A stretch of DNA of 64,000 nucleotides from an uncultured Eubacteriales bacterium (GCA_934526185.1 CAKTAA010000001.1:1-64000), one strand, 5' to 3'. Counted from the first letter of the stretch, positions 26,465 through 36,323 are shown. Program-made: numbers and translations. The notes: a model not told the origin generated them from the sequence alone.

Positions 26465-27205
26465 TCACAGCACCTTTGACAAAAAATCCCGCAGCCTCGG
26501 ATTCTTCGGGTTACCGAAGAACTCCCCGGGACATCCGCTTTCCAGAATGACGCCGCCGTCCATAAAAAGGACATTGGTACCGACCTCCCGCGCAAAGCCC
26601 ATCTCGTGCGTTACGACAATCATGGTCATGCCGTCGTTTGCCAGCTTTTTCATAACCTCGAGTACCTCGCCTACCATTTCGGGATCGAGCGCGCTTGTCG
26701 GCTCGTCGAACAGCATGACGTCCGGATTCATACACAACGCACGGACAATGGCGATGCGCTGTTTCTGTCCGCCGGAAAGCTGAGACGGATAGGCGTCGGC
26801 ACGGTCAGCAAGACCAACGCGGCTGAGCAGCTCCATGGCGCGGCCTTCCGCCGCCTCTTTGCTCTCGCCGAGCAGCTTTACAGGTGCTATCGTCATGTTT
26901 TTCAGCACGGTCATGTGCGGAAAAAGGTTGAACTGCTGAAATACCATGCCCATTTTCTGTCTGTGTACATTGATATTTGTTTTCGGGTCTGTGATGTCCG
27001 TACCTTCGAAGAAAATACTGCCGCCGGTTGGTTCTTCAAGACGGTTGAGACAGCGGAGAAACGTCGATTTTCCCGAGCCGGACGGCCCAATGACGACGGT
27101 TACGTCGCCTTTCCGGATTTCTGCGTTTACCCCTTTCAGAACCTCTACGTCACCGAAGGCTTTGCAGAGGCCGTCTACTTTGATTAGCACCTCATTAGTG
27201 TTCAC
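26465..27205 (-). CDS. glnQ: Polar amino-acid ABC transporter ATP-binding protein (GlnQ-like)
   Basis: ATPase of a glutamine/polar amino-acid importer. The 246 residues contain Walker [10 protein letters not shown] (about 40-48), the Q-loop [10 protein letters not shown], signature LSGGQKQR, Walker [12 protein letters not shown] and the switch His in [12 protein letters not shown], all characteristic of the GlnQ/HisP group. The start is GTG 27205, preceded by GGAGG inside the permease gene; the two genes overlap by 11 bases. The amino acid carried cannot be read from this subunit. Confidence 0.95.
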   Translation of the reverse strand: MNTNEVLIKVDGLCKAFGDVEVLKGVNAEIRKGDVTVVIGPSGSGKSTFLRCLNRLEEPTGGSIFFEGTDITDPKTNINVHRQKMGMVFQQFNLFPHMTVLKNMTIAPVKLLGESKEAAEGRAMELLSRVGLADRADAYPSQLSGGQKQRIAIVRALCMNPDVMLFDEPTSALDPEMVGEVLEVMKKLANDGMTMIVVTHEMGFAREVGTNVLFMDGGVILESGCPGEFFGNPKNPRLRDFLSKVL

Positions 27206-27929
27206 TGCGGCGCAGCCTCCTTTCCAGTATTCTTACAAGCTGTGTGAACAGCAGAACGATTACAAGATAGATCAGCGCAACGGCGATAAGCGGCATGAAG
27301 GCGGAAAAAGTTCTGCCGCGTATCAGATCACCCGCTTTTGTAAGGTCTGCGATTCCAACATAGCCGGCAACAGAGGTTTCTTTCAGCAGAACGATGAATT
27401 CGTTGCACAGCGTCGGCAGCACGATTTTGAACATCTGCGGAATGACGATGTATATCATGGTCTGAATATAGTTAAAGCCGAGAGAACGTCCGGCTTCAAA
27501 CTGTCCGTTATCGACCGACATGATGCCGCCGCGGAAGATCTCGGCCACATACGCGCCGGAGTTGATGCCGAACGCGATGACGGCGATCATCGTCCCGTTG
27601 GTGGACGACGCGAATATGATAAAATACATAATAAGGAGCTGCACAACGACAGGCGTACCGCGTATAACCGTCAGATAAACGTTGCACAGCGCGTTTAAAA
27701 TCCAGAGGACGACATAGCCGATTCCGCCTCGTTTTTTCAGCGTTTCCTTATTTTTGTCATAGGTTGAACGGATGACGGCGATGACAACGCCGACCGCGAT
27801 GCCGATAAGCACAGCGAAAAAAGTGATGATTAGCGTATTTCCCAGACCGTCCAGAAGCCATTTCCATTTGCTGCCGTCCAAAAAATTCAGACGAAATTCC
27901 GCTGAGAAATCTTCAAACCAGTTACGCAT
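27195..27929 (-). CDS. Polar amino-acid ABC transporter permease (GlnP-like)
   Basis: A 244-residue inner-membrane permease of the HEQRo group. About five membrane helices are visible, with the coupling motif [21 protein letters not shown] (EAA loop) in the C-terminal half. An unusually hydrophilic stretch ([16 protein letters not shown]) joins the first two helices. AAAGGAAATTGCC precedes the ATG. The gene follows the binding-protein gene on the same strand, separated by a terminator-like hairpin. Confidence 0.94.
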   Translation of the reverse strand: MRNWFEDFSAEFRLNFLDGSKWKWLLDGLGNTLIITFFAVLIGIAVGVVIAVIRSTYDKNKETLKKRGGIGYVVLWILNALCNVYLTVIRGTPVVVQLLIMYFIIFASSTNGTMIAVIAFGINSGAYVAEIFRGGIMSVDNGQFEAGRSLGFNYIQTMIYIVIPQMFKIVLPTLCNEFIVLLKETSVAGYVGIADLTKAGDLIRGRTFSAFMPLIAVALIYLVIVLLFTQLVRILERRLRRSEH

Positions 27930-27960
27930 GGCAATTTCCTTTCGTATAACTTAAGGCAGG

Positions 27961-27989
27961 AAAAACGGGCGGCGGAAGCGCCGCCCGTT
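27961..27989 (-). terminator. Intrinsic terminator/attenuator between binding-protein and permease genes
   Basis: A perfect 11-bp stem AACGGGCGGCG (27964-27974) / CGCCGCCCGTT (27979-27989); on the minus strand it is followed by five Ts. It lies inside an otherwise collinear transporter operon, so partial read-through would make more binding protein than permease. Confidence 0.85.
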
Positions 27990-28023
27990 ATGGGTGTCAG
28001 CCGATCATATTTTATATGACCAT

Positions 28024-28830
28024 TCAGTCTTTGATGTACTTGTTGACAATTTCGTCGATTTTTCCTTCGGATTTCAATTCACTCAGCGCTTTGTTGAGCT
28101 TTTCAAGCAGCTCATCGTTTTCCTTGGAAACGCAGATGGCGTAATCCTCGTTGGTATATTCGCCGTCGAGTATTTTCAGCCCCTCGTTGGCCTTAACGTA
28201 GGATTTGGCCGGTTCATTGTCGATGATGACAGCAGTCACTTTTCCGCTGAGCAGAGCCTGGACCGCGTCCGCGCCGGTTTTGTAGCGGATAACATTATCC
28301 TCGCCAAAGCCCCATTTTTTAGGTTCAGCGGATGAATAGATATCGCCGGTGGTGTCCTGCTGAACGCCTATTTTGATGCCGTCCTTAACACCAGTGGGCT
28401 CTTCTGTTTCTTCGTCGAAGCCGGTGTAAAAGTCCTCGAAGGACGTATACTCGCTGTTTTCGGGTACGATAACGACCTGAATGCCATTTGCGTAGGAATC
28501 TGTAAAGTCAACGCTTTCTTTGCGTTCATCCGTAACAGTCATGCCGGCCATACCCATATCGTATTTACCGGACTCCACACCGCCGACAATCGAACCGAAC
28601 TCTACGTCTTCGATCTGAAGCTCCATGCCGAGCTTCTCGGCTATGAGACCTGCGATTTCCACATCAATTCCTGCAAAGCTTCCGTCGTCTTCCTTGAATT
28701 CATACGGCGGAAAAGCCGCATTTGTCGCCATGACAAGCGTCTCGTCCTTTTTTTCAGAGCAGCCAGACATGACTGCCGCCGCTGTCAGCAGCATTGCTGC
28801 CGACAGCAGCATAACTATGATTCTTTTCAT
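28024..28830 (-). CDS. Amino-acid ABC transporter substrate-binding lipoprotein
   Basis: A 268-residue extracytoplasmic solute-binding protein (SBP_bac_3 family). The signal peptide ends in the lipobox VMSGC (Cys about 24). The mature part starts VMATNAAFPPYEFKEDDGSFAGIDVEI, the standard N-lobe of polar amino-acid binding proteins, with MAGMTVTDERKESVDFTDSY following. It is the first gene of the importer operon and has its own promoter. Confidence 0.95.
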   Translation of the reverse strand: MKRIIVMLLSAAMLLTAAAVMSGCSEKKDETLVMATNAAFPPYEFKEDDGSFAGIDVEIAGLIAEKLGMELQIEDVEFGSIVGGVESGKYDMGMAGMTVTDERKESVDFTDSYANGIQVVIVPENSEYTSFEDFYTGFDEETEEPTGVKDGIKIGVQQDTTGDIYSSAEPKKWGFGEDNVIRYKTGADAVQALLSGKVTAVIIDNEPAKSYVKANEGLKILDGEYTNEDYAICVSKENDELLEKLNKALSELKSEGKIDEIVNKYIKD

Positions 28831-28868
28831 TCTGTAATCCTCCCGCAGATAACACGATAATTTATATC

Positions 28869-28897
28869 AGTATAACACCGGATGAACAAAAATGCAA
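28869..28897 (-). promoter_or_regulatory. Sigma-A promoter of the amino-acid importer operon
   Basis: On the minus strand TTGCAT (28892-28897), 17-bp spacer, TATACT (28869-28874), about 40 bases before the start. Confidence 0.83.
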
Positions 28898-29053
28898 GTA
28901 TATTTTTACAAAAATGTATAGATTTACGACGCCAATAAACGAATCGGCTGGAATATTTGAAAGAAAAAAGATGTACCGTACTGTTTGTACAATGTATGCA
29001 GACGTATTCGCACCGAAGCGGAAAGAACGCGGCAATCTGACAGAGAAAGAATT

Positions 29054-29569
29054 TCATCGGACATTATTGTACAGATTGCCGAAATCTTCGATTTTTTCGA
29101 TGATCTGCGTAAAATCGGAGGAATAGGTGCGTGCCCTGTAAGAATGGAACGGATTTTGCATATGCAGCGCGGCGGAACCGTCCTTGTAGACAATTACCGT
29201 ATCGTAAACGCCTGCGTTGCTGTAGTAAGGTGTGCCGTCTCTATAGGTGCTTCCGTAATAGTCGGTAAACAGAACGAACTCGACAATGTAGTCGATATCC
29301 GAAAAGATTTCGGTACTGTTTTCCTTTATGGTTATGATTCGCGTGTTCAGAATCTGATAATCAGACCATTGCTTCTCCAGCTCCTTGAGCGCCTTGGAAA
29401 TCCGGTCGTCTGTTTTCGTAGGTTCCGTATCGGCTGTCTGACTGACCGCCTGCGTTTCCGTGTCTATACTTTTTGTGTCCGGCGGACGGTCTGTTCCGTC
29501 CTCCATCACACAGCCTGAGGTGACGCAGATGCAGAGAAGCAGGAAAAAAAGCGAGATACGTTTTTTCAT
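29054..29569 (-). CDS. Small lipoprotein of unknown function
   Basis: A 171-residue lipoprotein. Signal peptide with lipobox TSGC (Cys about 20), a Thr/Asp-rich linker (about 25-55), then a compact domain containing DYIVEFVLFTDYYGSTYRDG and a final ITIKENS/DYGNLYNNV-like alpha/beta region. No family recognised. AAAGGAGG lies upstream and a good promoter lies about 110 bases before the start. It is monocistronic, between the importer operon and the divergent pyrH block. Confidence 0.75.
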   Translation of the reverse strand: MKKRISLFFLLLCICVTSGCVMEDGTDRPPDTKSIDTETQAVSQTADTEPTKTDDRISKALKELEKQWSDYQILNTRIITIKENSTEIFSDIDYIVEFVLFTDYYGSTYRDGTPYYSNAGVYDTVIVYKDGSAALHMQNPFHSYRARTYSSDFTQIIEKIEDFGNLYNNVR

Positions 29570-29675
29570 TGTTCTTCCTCCTTTTGGTCATTGGTAAGTC
29601 CGGCCGGCGGAAATATCCGGAAGCTGTCGGACACGGCCGATGAAAGTTTAACATGCGGTTGTTTAGACCGCGTAC

Positions 29676-29704
29676 ATTATAGCACAGCATTTCGGGCAAG
29701 GCAA
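29676..29704 (-). promoter_or_regulatory. Sigma-A promoter of the small lipoprotein gene
   Basis: On the minus strand TTGCCT (29699-29704), 17-bp spacer, TATAAT (29676-29681). Confidence 0.78.
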
Positions 29705-29839
29705 TACATGCGGTCGAAAATTCTGTTTTCTCGGCCTCGTTTGCCGAAGAATTTTCAGGCAGTAAGGATGAAAAAACGAAAAGAGAGAACAGGCGGAAGC
29801 AAATCTTTTTCTCTTTCAGAAATTTGTACAAAATGATTA

Positions 29840-29868
29840 TTTACAAAACCGATAATATAGGGTAAAAT
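29840..29868 (+). promoter_or_regulatory. Sigma-A promoter of the pyrH block
   Basis: TTTACA (29840-29845), 17-bp spacer, TAAAAT (29863-29868), about 55 bases before pyrH. Confidence 0.75.
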
Positions 29869-29922
29869 ATAAAGGGTATACTATCGAAAAATGAAATCGG
29901 AAACGAGAAAGTGGGAGATAGA

Positions 29923-30645
29923 ATGCAGGAAGATTTTAAATACCACAGAATTTTATTGAAGCTTTCCGGCGAAGCGCTGGCTACCGGAGGCGGCGGAGTT
30001 CTCAACTACGACTTCATAAGAGAAATCGGCAGCGCAATCAAAAAGTGCGTGGACGGCGGCGTCCAGGTCAGTCTTGTGGTCGGCGGCGGCAACATTTGGC
30101 GCGGCCGGCAGGGCGAAAAAATGGATCGCACGCGCGCTGACCATATGGGAATGCTCGCCACTGCAATCAATGCTCTGGCGCTTGAGGATGCCTTTGAACA
30201 ATTCAGCATGGATACGCGTGTGATGACAGCCATTGATATGAAACAGTTTGCCGAGCCGTACATCCGCAACAAGGCTATTTCACATATGGAGAAGGGACGT
30301 GTAGTCATCTTTGCCTGCGGTATCGGCAGCCCGTTTTTCTCCACGGATACAGCCGCGGTGCTCCGCGCAGCGGAGATCAACGCCGATATTGTGCTGATGG
30401 CGAAAAACATTGACGGCGTGTATACGGCAGATCCGAAGATCGATCCCACGGCGAAAAAGCTTTCCGAAATCGATTACATGGATATTTTGAAAAACAGACT
30501 GAAAGCATTGGACTCCACGGCGGCCAGCTTCAGCATGGACAATCACATCCCGATCCTTTTCTTCGGCCTTGACGATCCGGAGAACATTGTAAAGGCCGTC
30601 AGGGGAGACGCCATCGGTACCATCATCTCCGGTCAGGATAAGTAA
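29923..30645 (+). CDS. pyrH: UMP kinase
   Basis: Phosphorylates UMP to UDP in pyrimidine nucleotide synthesis. The 240 residues of the bacterial hexameric type show LLKLSGEAL at the N-terminus, [18 protein letters not shown] and the nucleotide-binding [14 protein letters not shown] sits about six bases before ATG 29923; an in-frame GTG at 29911 has no site of its own. tsf and rpsB, often upstream of pyrH, are not here, and the gene begins its own transcript. Confidence 0.96.
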   Translation: MQEDFKYHRILLKLSGEALATGGGGVLNYDFIREIGSAIKKCVDGGVQVSLVVGGGNIWRGRQGEKMDRTRADHMGMLATAINALALEDAFEQFSMDTRVMTAIDMKQFAEPYIRNKAISHMEKGRVVIFACGIGSPFFSTDTAAVLRAAEINADIVLMAKNIDGVYTADPKIDPTAKKLSEIDYMDILKNRLKALDSTAASFSMDNHIPILFFGLDDPENIVKAVRGDAIGTIISGQDK

Positions 30646-30739
30646 AAGCAGCAGAAAACGAACATACGGCGGCCGCGCACAGGCATAACCCCGGGGTGCC
30701 GTGCGGCAGACGCGCTTCGGGGAGAAAGGCAGAGAAATT

Positions 30740-31294
30740 ATGAAGCTTGACACAAAAGAATACGAGAGCAAAATGAAAAAAAGCATTGCGGCGCTGGAGG
30801 AGGAATTCAAGACCATCCGTGCGGGACGTGCGAATCCGGCGGTGCTCGACAAAATCACGGTGGATTATTACGGAACTCCGACGGCGATCCCGCAGATGGC
30901 GCAGGTCAGCGTGACCGACGCCCGCACACTGGTCATACAGCCGTGGGATGCCTCTACGCTCAAGAGCATGGACAAAGCCATTCAGGCAAGTGATCTCGGC
31001 ATTCAGCCGCAGAACGACGGCAAGGTGCTTCGTATCGTTTTTCCGCAGCTTACCGAAGAGAGACGCCGGGATTTGACCAAGCAGATAGCAAAAATGGGCG
31101 AGTCGGCGAAGGTAGCGCTCAGAAACATCCGCCGCGACGCCAACGACGCCTGCAAGGCGCTGAAAAAGTCATCGGAGATGACAGAGGACGAGCAGAAGCA
31201 GTCCGAAAAGCATATTCAGGAGCTGACTGACGCAAAGATCAAGGAAGTGGACGGAATCGTCGAGAAAAAAAATAAGGAGATCATGGAGATCTGA
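30740..31294 (+). CDS. frr: Ribosome recycling factor
   Basis: Splits post-termination ribosomes together with EF-G. The 184 residues fit the family exactly: KTIRAGRANPAVLDKITVDYYG near the N-terminus, the three-helix-bundle arm ending in the C-terminal coil, and RDLTKQIAKMGE. GGAGAAAGG lies upstream of ATG 30740. It is 94 bases downstream of pyrH, the classic pairing. Confidence 0.97.
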   Translation: MKLDTKEYESKMKKSIAALEEEFKTIRAGRANPAVLDKITVDYYGTPTAIPQMAQVSVTDARTLVIQPWDASTLKSMDKAIQASDLGIQPQNDGKVLRIVFPQLTEERRRDLTKQIAKMGESAKVALRNIRRDANDACKALKKSSEMTEDEQKQSEKHIQELTDAKIKEVDGIVEKKNKEIMEI

Positions 31295-31316
31295 CCTCGG
31301 ACGGCTTGCAGCATAC

Positions 31317-31351
31317 CGCGCCGGCGCGGAGACGCCGGCGCGCGGCTTTTT
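31317..31351 (+). terminator. Terminator after frr
   Basis: CGCGCCGGCG (31317-31326) pairs with CGCCGGCGCG (31333-31342), then GCTTTTTGGG. It splits the core block into pyrH-frr and uppS onward, although no clear new promoter is visible before uppS. Confidence 0.78.
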
Positions 31352-31582
31352 GGGAATATCCGAGCAGCCGGAAATGCCGTTTCCGTGCCGGAGGACGCTT
31401 GTGCTTCCGACCGATTCTAAAACGGTCCTGCGCGGTATTCGAACAGAAAAACGGCGGATCGATGCCGACCGAGAAGAAACAAAAAAAGAACCGAAACGGG
31501 GTAATTCGGCCGTGAAAGGGCACGGAGGAGCAGGGGGCCGCGCTGCCGGAGGAATGAAACGGCGAAAGGAAACGCTTTACAT

Positions 31583-32284
31583 ATGGAAAAAAGCAGCTTC
31601 AGGGTAGATGAAAAGCTCAGGCATATCGCTTTTATTATGGACGGAAACGGCAGATGGGCCAGACAGCGCGGTATGCCGCGCGAATACGGTCACGGAGTCG
31701 GCGCCCGGGTGTTCCGCCGTGTTATCCGCTACTGCGGAGATATCGGCATCACGGCTGTAACTGTTTACAGCTTCTCTACAGAGAACTGGAAGCGTCCGCC
31801 GAAAGAGGTGCGGACCATCATGAAGCTTTTCCAGAGCTATCTGAAGGATGCGGAAAAGGAAGCGGCGGAATATGATATCCGTCTTTGCTTTTTGGGTGAC
31901 AAGGGCGTGTTCCCCGAGGATATGCGCCGGAAGATGGAGCGTCTTGAGGAAGATACAAAGCACAACCGGCTGACGCTGAATGTAGCGATAAACTACGGCG
32001 GGCGGGACGACATTGTACATGCGGTGAATCGCCTGATAGCAGAGGGCAGGACGCATGTGACCGAGGAGGATATCACCTCTCATTTGTATACGTCCCACTG
32101 TCCGCCGCCGGATCTGATAGTGAGAACAGGCGCGGAGATGCGGCTGTCCAATTTCCTGCTGTGGCAGGCCGCGTACTCCGAGCTGTATTTTACCGACGTG
32201 CTTTGGCCGGATTTCACAGAGGACGAGGTTCTGGCGGCTGTTGAGAATTTTTATGCGAGAAAACGCCGGTTCGGCGGCGTCTGA
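31583..32284 (+). CDS. uppS: Isoprenyl transferase (undecaprenyl diphosphate synthase)
   Basis: Cis-prenyltransferase building the C55 carrier lipid for cell-wall synthesis. The 233 residues open with HIAFIMDGNGRWA (catalytic Asp), followed by GHGVGA, VYSFSTENWKRP, NVAINYGGRDDI and the C-terminal DLIVRTGAEMRLSNFLLWQAAYSEL. The usual RTSGE form is RTGAE here, a small substitution. GAAAGGAAAC precedes the start by about ten bases. The gene lies upstream of cdsA in the conserved order. Confidence 0.96.
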   Translation: MEKSSFRVDEKLRHIAFIMDGNGRWARQRGMPREYGHGVGARVFRRVIRYCGDIGITAVTVYSFSTENWKRPPKEVRTIMKLFQSYLKDAEKEAAEYDIRLCFLGDKGVFPEDMRRKMERLEEDTKHNRLTLNVAINYGGRDDIVHAVNRLIAEGRTHVTEEDITSHLYTSHCPPPDLIVRTGAEMRLSNFLLWQAAYSELYFTDVLWPDFTEDEVLAAVENFYARKRRFGGV

Positions 32285-32598
32285 ATGCGGCGGCAGGCTT
32301 CCGAATAGAGACGGCTGAAAAATTTTTTCCACGAGCTGTTTGAAAAAAGCTGACGAGTATTTCGCTCGGAAGAAAAGTTCGCAAAACGAAGCTCTGAAGC
32401 AACTCTGCAAGAAAAGTCCGAGAAGAACAATCATATGCGAATTTAGATGTCCCCTGCCTTACACGGCGTCCGCGGCATGAATTTTCGGCGCTGAGCTCGA
32501 ACTTTCGCCGAAATGCTGATTGAAGGGGCAAAGCACCTTATTGACCTTATTGTAAAGAAAGGATGCGTTCAGTGCGCTGACGCTTCAGGATTCAAAGT
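32285..32598. other. Gap between uppS and cdsA
   Basis: 314 bases without a supported gene. It contains several GAAGAAAAGTTCGC/AGAAAAGTCCGAGA-like near-repeats around 32370-32435 but no clear promoter, terminator or RNA motif. Confidence 0.4.
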
Positions 32599-33432
32599 AT
32601 GAAGCAACGGATATTGACGGGCGTTGTGCTTGTCATCATATGGATACCGGTTGCCATATTCTCCGATACCTGGCTTTTTTGTCTGTTTTTTTCCATCTTG
32701 TCGTCCGTGGGGACTTATGAAATGCTGCAGTGTACCGGTGTGTCCCGCAATGCGGCTGTTGCCGTCCCTGCAGTGGGCATCTCAGCCGCGCTCCCGTTTC
32801 TGACACGATTCATAGAGGAGCCGGCAGACTTCGGTACGCTGCTGATGGTCGTGTTTTTTCTGTATTTATTTTATTTGCTGGCGGCTGCCGTTTTTTCGAG
32901 GGGAAAGCTGAAGTTGAATGAAATCGCCGTCGTTTTTATGATGACGCTCTATATTCCCGCTACCCTGTCCTGCATTATTCTGCTGCGCGATCTGCCGAGA
33001 GGCACGTATTTGTATTATCTTGTATTTATAGGCGCATGGATTACCGATATTTTCGCTTATTTTACCGGTCGGTTTATTGGCCGGCACAAGCTGATTCCGG
33101 ATGTCAGCCCAAAAAAGACCGTCGAAGGAGCTGTAGGGGGTACGGTTTTCTGTATGGCGTCGTTTGCGCTTTACGGCTTTGTGATCTGCCGCGTTTTTGA
33201 CGTTACGCCGCATTACGGCGCGCTTCTGATCCTCGGCGGTGTGGTTTCCGTCATTTCACAGATAGGAGACCTTGCCATGTCTCTTATAAAGCGCCATTAC
33301 AACATCAAGGACTACGGAAAAATATTTCCCGGCCACGGCGGAGTTCTTGACCGGTTTGACAGCGTAATGGCGGCAGCGCCGTTTCTGTATCTGCTGTGTG
33401 CCTCGTTTAAATTCTTCCACGTTCTTTTCTGA
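32599..33432 (+). CDS. cdsA: Phosphatidate cytidylyltransferase (CDP-DAG synthase)
   Basis: Makes CDP-diacylglycerol from phosphatidate and CTP at the membrane. The 277 residues contain about eight membrane helices and the C-terminal signature beginning SLIKRHYNIKD, with PGHGGVLDRFDS following, which carries the metal-binding Asp. GAWITDIFAYFTGRFIG and PKKTVEGAVGG are also typical. It lies 314 bases after uppS, a wide gap for this conserved pair. Confidence 0.96.
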   Translation: MKQRILTGVVLVIIWIPVAIFSDTWLFCLFFSILSSVGTYEMLQCTGVSRNAAVAVPAVGISAALPFLTRFIEEPADFGTLLMVVFFLYLFYLLAAAVFSRGKLKLNEIAVVFMMTLYIPATLSCIILLRDLPRGTYLYYLVFIGAWITDIFAYFTGRFIGRHKLIPDVSPKKTVEGAVGGTVFCMASFALYGFVICRVFDVTPHYGALLILGGVVSVISQIGDLAMSLIKRHYNIKDYGKIFPGHGGVLDRFDSVMAAAPFLYLLCASFKFFHVLF

Positions 33433-33693
33433 GCTTTGCACACGGCGGCAGCAGGACAATATTCTCCGAACGGCGGACTCGGCGGAGGGGGCGGAAATGG
33501 AGAAACACATCGTCCGGCGCTGCCGGGCGGTGTGGGGGTAGATTCCTTCCTGCATGGAACCGAATGCTTATGATTCAAAGAGCCGAAAAGTGAAAATGAT
33601 GTTGGCTAAAACGGTACATCGCCTTTCGTCAGATTATAGGCGGAGGCTATATGAGAAAGCGCGGCGGAATTCAGCAAAAGGAGTATTCAATTT

Positions 33694-34896
33694 ATGTCAG
33701 ACGGAAACAGGAGACCTGCATGCATTGCGGTGCTCGGCTCCACAGGATCGGTGGGGCGTCAGACGCTCGAGGTCGCAGAATTTTTAGGAATTCGTGTTGA
33801 GACAATCAGCGGCTGCCGGAATGTATCGCTCCTTGAGGAACAAATAAGAAAATTCAGGCCCCGTATCTGTGCGGTTGCGGATGAAAATGCCGCGCGCGAT
33901 CTGCGGATGAGTGTTCGGGATACCGCAACGGAAATTCTGTCCGGCAGCGAAGGGGTAACAGAGGCGGCCCGGAGCACAGAGGCGGATATTGTATGCAATT
34001 CCGTCACGGGGACGGCAGGACTCTTTCCGACATTGGCGGCGATTGAGGCGGGAAAACATGTGGCTCTTTCAAACAAAGAAACAATCGTGACCGCGGGGGA
34101 ATATGTCATGTGCCGCGCTCATACATATGGAGTGAGAATCCTTCCTGTGGACAGCGAGCACAGCGCCATTTTTCAGTGCCTGCGCGCGGGAAAGCAGGAG
34201 CAGATTGAACGTCTGCTTCTGACCTGCTCGGGAGGCCCCTTCTATGGGAGAAAGCGGGAGGATCTGGCATTGGTGACGCCGAAGGAGGCGCTGGCGCATC
34301 CGACCTGGAATATGGGGCCGAAGATTACGGTGGACTGCGGTACGCTGATGAATAAGGGCCTGGAGCTTATCGAAGCGGTCCATCTGTTCGGCGTGCCGCC
34401 CGAAAAGGTAGAGGTGCTGATTCACAGGGAAAGTATCGTTCACTCGCTTGCGGAATTTTCCGACCGGGCGGTGATTGCTCAGCTCAGTGTGCCGGATATG
34501 CGTCTCTGCATTCAGTATGCGCTTACGTATCCCGAACGCTGTCCTTCACTTTTGAAGCCGTTGGACCTTACAAAAATCGGATGTCTGACATTTGCTGAAC
34601 CGGATACAGAGGCTTTTCCGCTTCTCAAGCTGGCTCGGCGTGCGGCGTCCGCGGGTGGTGTTCTGCCCGCTGTGCTGAACGGTGCGAATGAAGCCGCCGT
34701 TTCCCTGTTTTTAGAAGGTAAGATCTTGTTTACGGAAATCTCCGACGCGGTGGGCGAGGTAGTCTGCGGCTGGAGGAGTGAATCGGGCGTGCGATGCCTT
34801 GAAGATATCCTGGAAGCGGATCGCCTCTCAAGGGAACGGCTGAATGATTTGTGCGGAGCAAGAGCTGACAGCCGACGAAACTCGGTACCGGATTGA
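33694..34896 (+). CDS. dxr: 1-deoxy-D-xylulose-5-phosphate reductoisomerase
   Basis: Second step of the MEP isoprenoid pathway: DXP plus NADPH to MEP. The 400 residues have the NADPH fold GSTGSVGRQTLEV at the N-terminus, LSNKETIVTAGE, the active-site segment LPVDSEHSAIFQC, the flexible loop HPTWNMGPKITVD and LMNKGLELIEA. AAAGGAG sits nine bases before the ATG. The last residues overlap a second out-of-frame ORF that begins at 34844. Confidence 0.97.
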   Translation: MSDGNRRPACIAVLGSTGSVGRQTLEVAEFLGIRVETISGCRNVSLLEEQIRKFRPRICAVADENAARDLRMSVRDTATEILSGSEGVTEAARSTEADIVCNSVTGTAGLFPTLAAIEAGKHVALSNKETIVTAGEYVMCRAHTYGVRILPVDSEHSAIFQCLRAGKQEQIERLLLTCSGGPFYGRKREDLALVTPKEALAHPTWNMGPKITVDCGTLMNKGLELIEAVHLFGVPPEKVEVLIHRESIVHSLAEFSDRAVIAQLSVPDMRLCIQYALTYPERCPSLLKPLDLTKIGCLTFAEPDTEAFPLLKLARRAASAGGVLPAVLNGANEAAVSLFLEGKILFTEISDAVGEVVCGWRSESGVRCLEDILEADRLSRERLNDLCGARADSRRNSVPD

Positions 34897-35192
34897 AACG
34901 CCGGTGAGCGGCGAATGGTGGCCCCCGATACGGCTGCCGGAATTCCTGCGGAATCCTGTCATAGCCTCCGAAAAGAATCTGAGCATAGTATTCTTGAATA
35001 TCAGAAAATGAAGCTCCGCTTCTTCTGACGGTGGTTGAAGACGGATTATCGGATACAGATGCTGTGCAGCTTTGTATTTTGTATAAGGAAACTTTTGAAG
35101 GGGCGGCAGCGCAGTTCGGCAGACGGATGGAATGGGAAACGGATTCCGCGGCTGAACGGCGGGAAAAGGAGCTGCCGTCGGGCGGCACCTGA
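34844..35192 (+). pseudogene. Frameshifted small gene between dxr and rseP
   Basis: An ATG at 34844 inside the 3' end of dxr, after AAGGGAA, opens a 55-codon frame to TGA 35009-35011 with protein-like text (PVSGEWWPPIRLPEF, SEKNLSIVFLNI). A second frame, shifted by +1, picks up at once as SENEAPLLLTVVEDGLSD and runs to TGA 35190-35192. Joined near 35000-35008 they would give a protein of about 110 residues. I recognise no family. It may be a recently broken gene or a sequencing indel. Confidence 0.45.
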
Positions 35193-35279
35193 AACGGGCG
35201 CATAGAGAAAATATCAGGTTCCCGCTGCCTGACAAAAACAGCACACCGAAAATTTCAGCGTGAAAAGCGAAAGGATTGG

Positions 35280-36323
35280 TTGAACAACATGAATTTCTGG
35301 TATATTTTGATCGCACTGCTGGTATTCGGCATTATGATTTTTATTCATGAACTGGGCCATTACACCATGGCCCGCATTTTTCATGTGACTATCCGGGAGT
35401 TTGCGCTCGGCATGGGGCCGAAGCTGCTGACGAAAACATCAAAAAAAACGGGGATTGCCTATTCGCTGCGTCTTTTTCCGATAGGCGGCTTTGTCAGCAT
35501 GGCGGGGGAGGACGAGATATCGGACGACGAGGGATCGCTGAATAAAAAACCGGTATGGCAGAGGATGCTGATTACCGTCGCGGGCGCCGTGATGAATCTG
35601 CTGTTGGGTTTCCTCATTATGTGTGTACTGGTATGCACTTCTCAGAATCTCGGCACAACGACGGTACGGGAGTTTGAAAAGGATGCTGTGTCGGCGCAGA
35701 GCGGCCTTGAGGTCGGGGATGAAATCCTAAAAGTCGGAGACCGGCGTGTACACATCGCCGATGATCTTGTCTATGCGATTATGCATGATGCGGCCGAACC
35801 GGTCGAGATGACAGTGAGACGGGACGGCGAAACTCTTGTTCTGCCCGGCGTGGAGTTCCCGACGACTACGGAATCCGGTCATGTGTTCGGCATGTACGAT
35901 TTCAGAGTGTTTTCGGAAGAAAAGAATATCGGCTCCGTGCTGTACCATACATTTTACCGCTCGGTGAATACCGTTACGATGATCTGGGAATCGCTGATTG
36001 ATCTGATTACGGGGCGTTACGGTGTTGATGACCTGAGCGGTCCGGTCGGTGTGACCGGCGCGATATCTACGGCTGCGCAGTCGGGCATACCGAGTCTGGC
36101 AAACATGTTTGTCTTTATTTCCATCAATCTGGGTGTATTCAATCTGCTGCCGCTGCCGGCACTGGACGGCGGCCGACTGGTTTTCCAGCTCATTGAGCTG
36201 ATCGTCAGAAAACCGGTGAATCCGGTTATCGAGGGATATATTCATTTTGCGGGCATCGTGCTTTTGATGCTGCTTATGGTTGTCGTGACCTTTCAGGATA
36301 TTCTGAAGCTGCTTCCCGGATAA
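35280..36323 (+). CDS. rseP: Site-2 metalloprotease RseP
   Basis: Intramembrane zinc protease that cleaves anti-sigma factors and signal-peptide remnants. The 347 residues contain the zinc motif HELGH (about residues 24-28) in the first membrane helix, one PDZ domain (about 125-200), and the second active-site motif LPALDGGR in the C-terminal membrane region. Three to four helices in total. TTG 35280 is five bases from AAAGGA; ATG 35289 is an alternative. Located between dxr and ispG, the conserved order. Confidence 0.96.
   Translation: MNNMNFWYILIALLVFGIMIFIHELGHYTMARIFHVTIREFALGMGPKLLTKTSKKTGIAYSLRLFPIGGFVSMAGEDEISDDEGSLNKKPVWQRMLITVAGAVMNLLLGFLIMCVLVCTSQNLGTTTVREFEKDAVSAQSGLEVGDEILKVGDRRVHIADDLVYAIMHDAAEPVEMTVRRDGETLVLPGVEFPTTTESGHVFGMYDFRVFSEEKNIGSVLYHTFYRSVNTVTMIWESLIDLITGRYGVDDLSGPVGVTGAISTAAQSGIPSLANMFVFISINLGVFNLLPLPALDGGRLVFQLIELIVRKPVNPVIEGYIHFAGIVLLMLLMVVVTFQDILKLLPG

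Noticed and set aside
34730..35316. Minus-strand ORFs in the dxr-rseP gap
   Set aside because: Low-complexity Ser/Pro/Arg text without ribosome sites; the plus-strand frames are much more protein-like.
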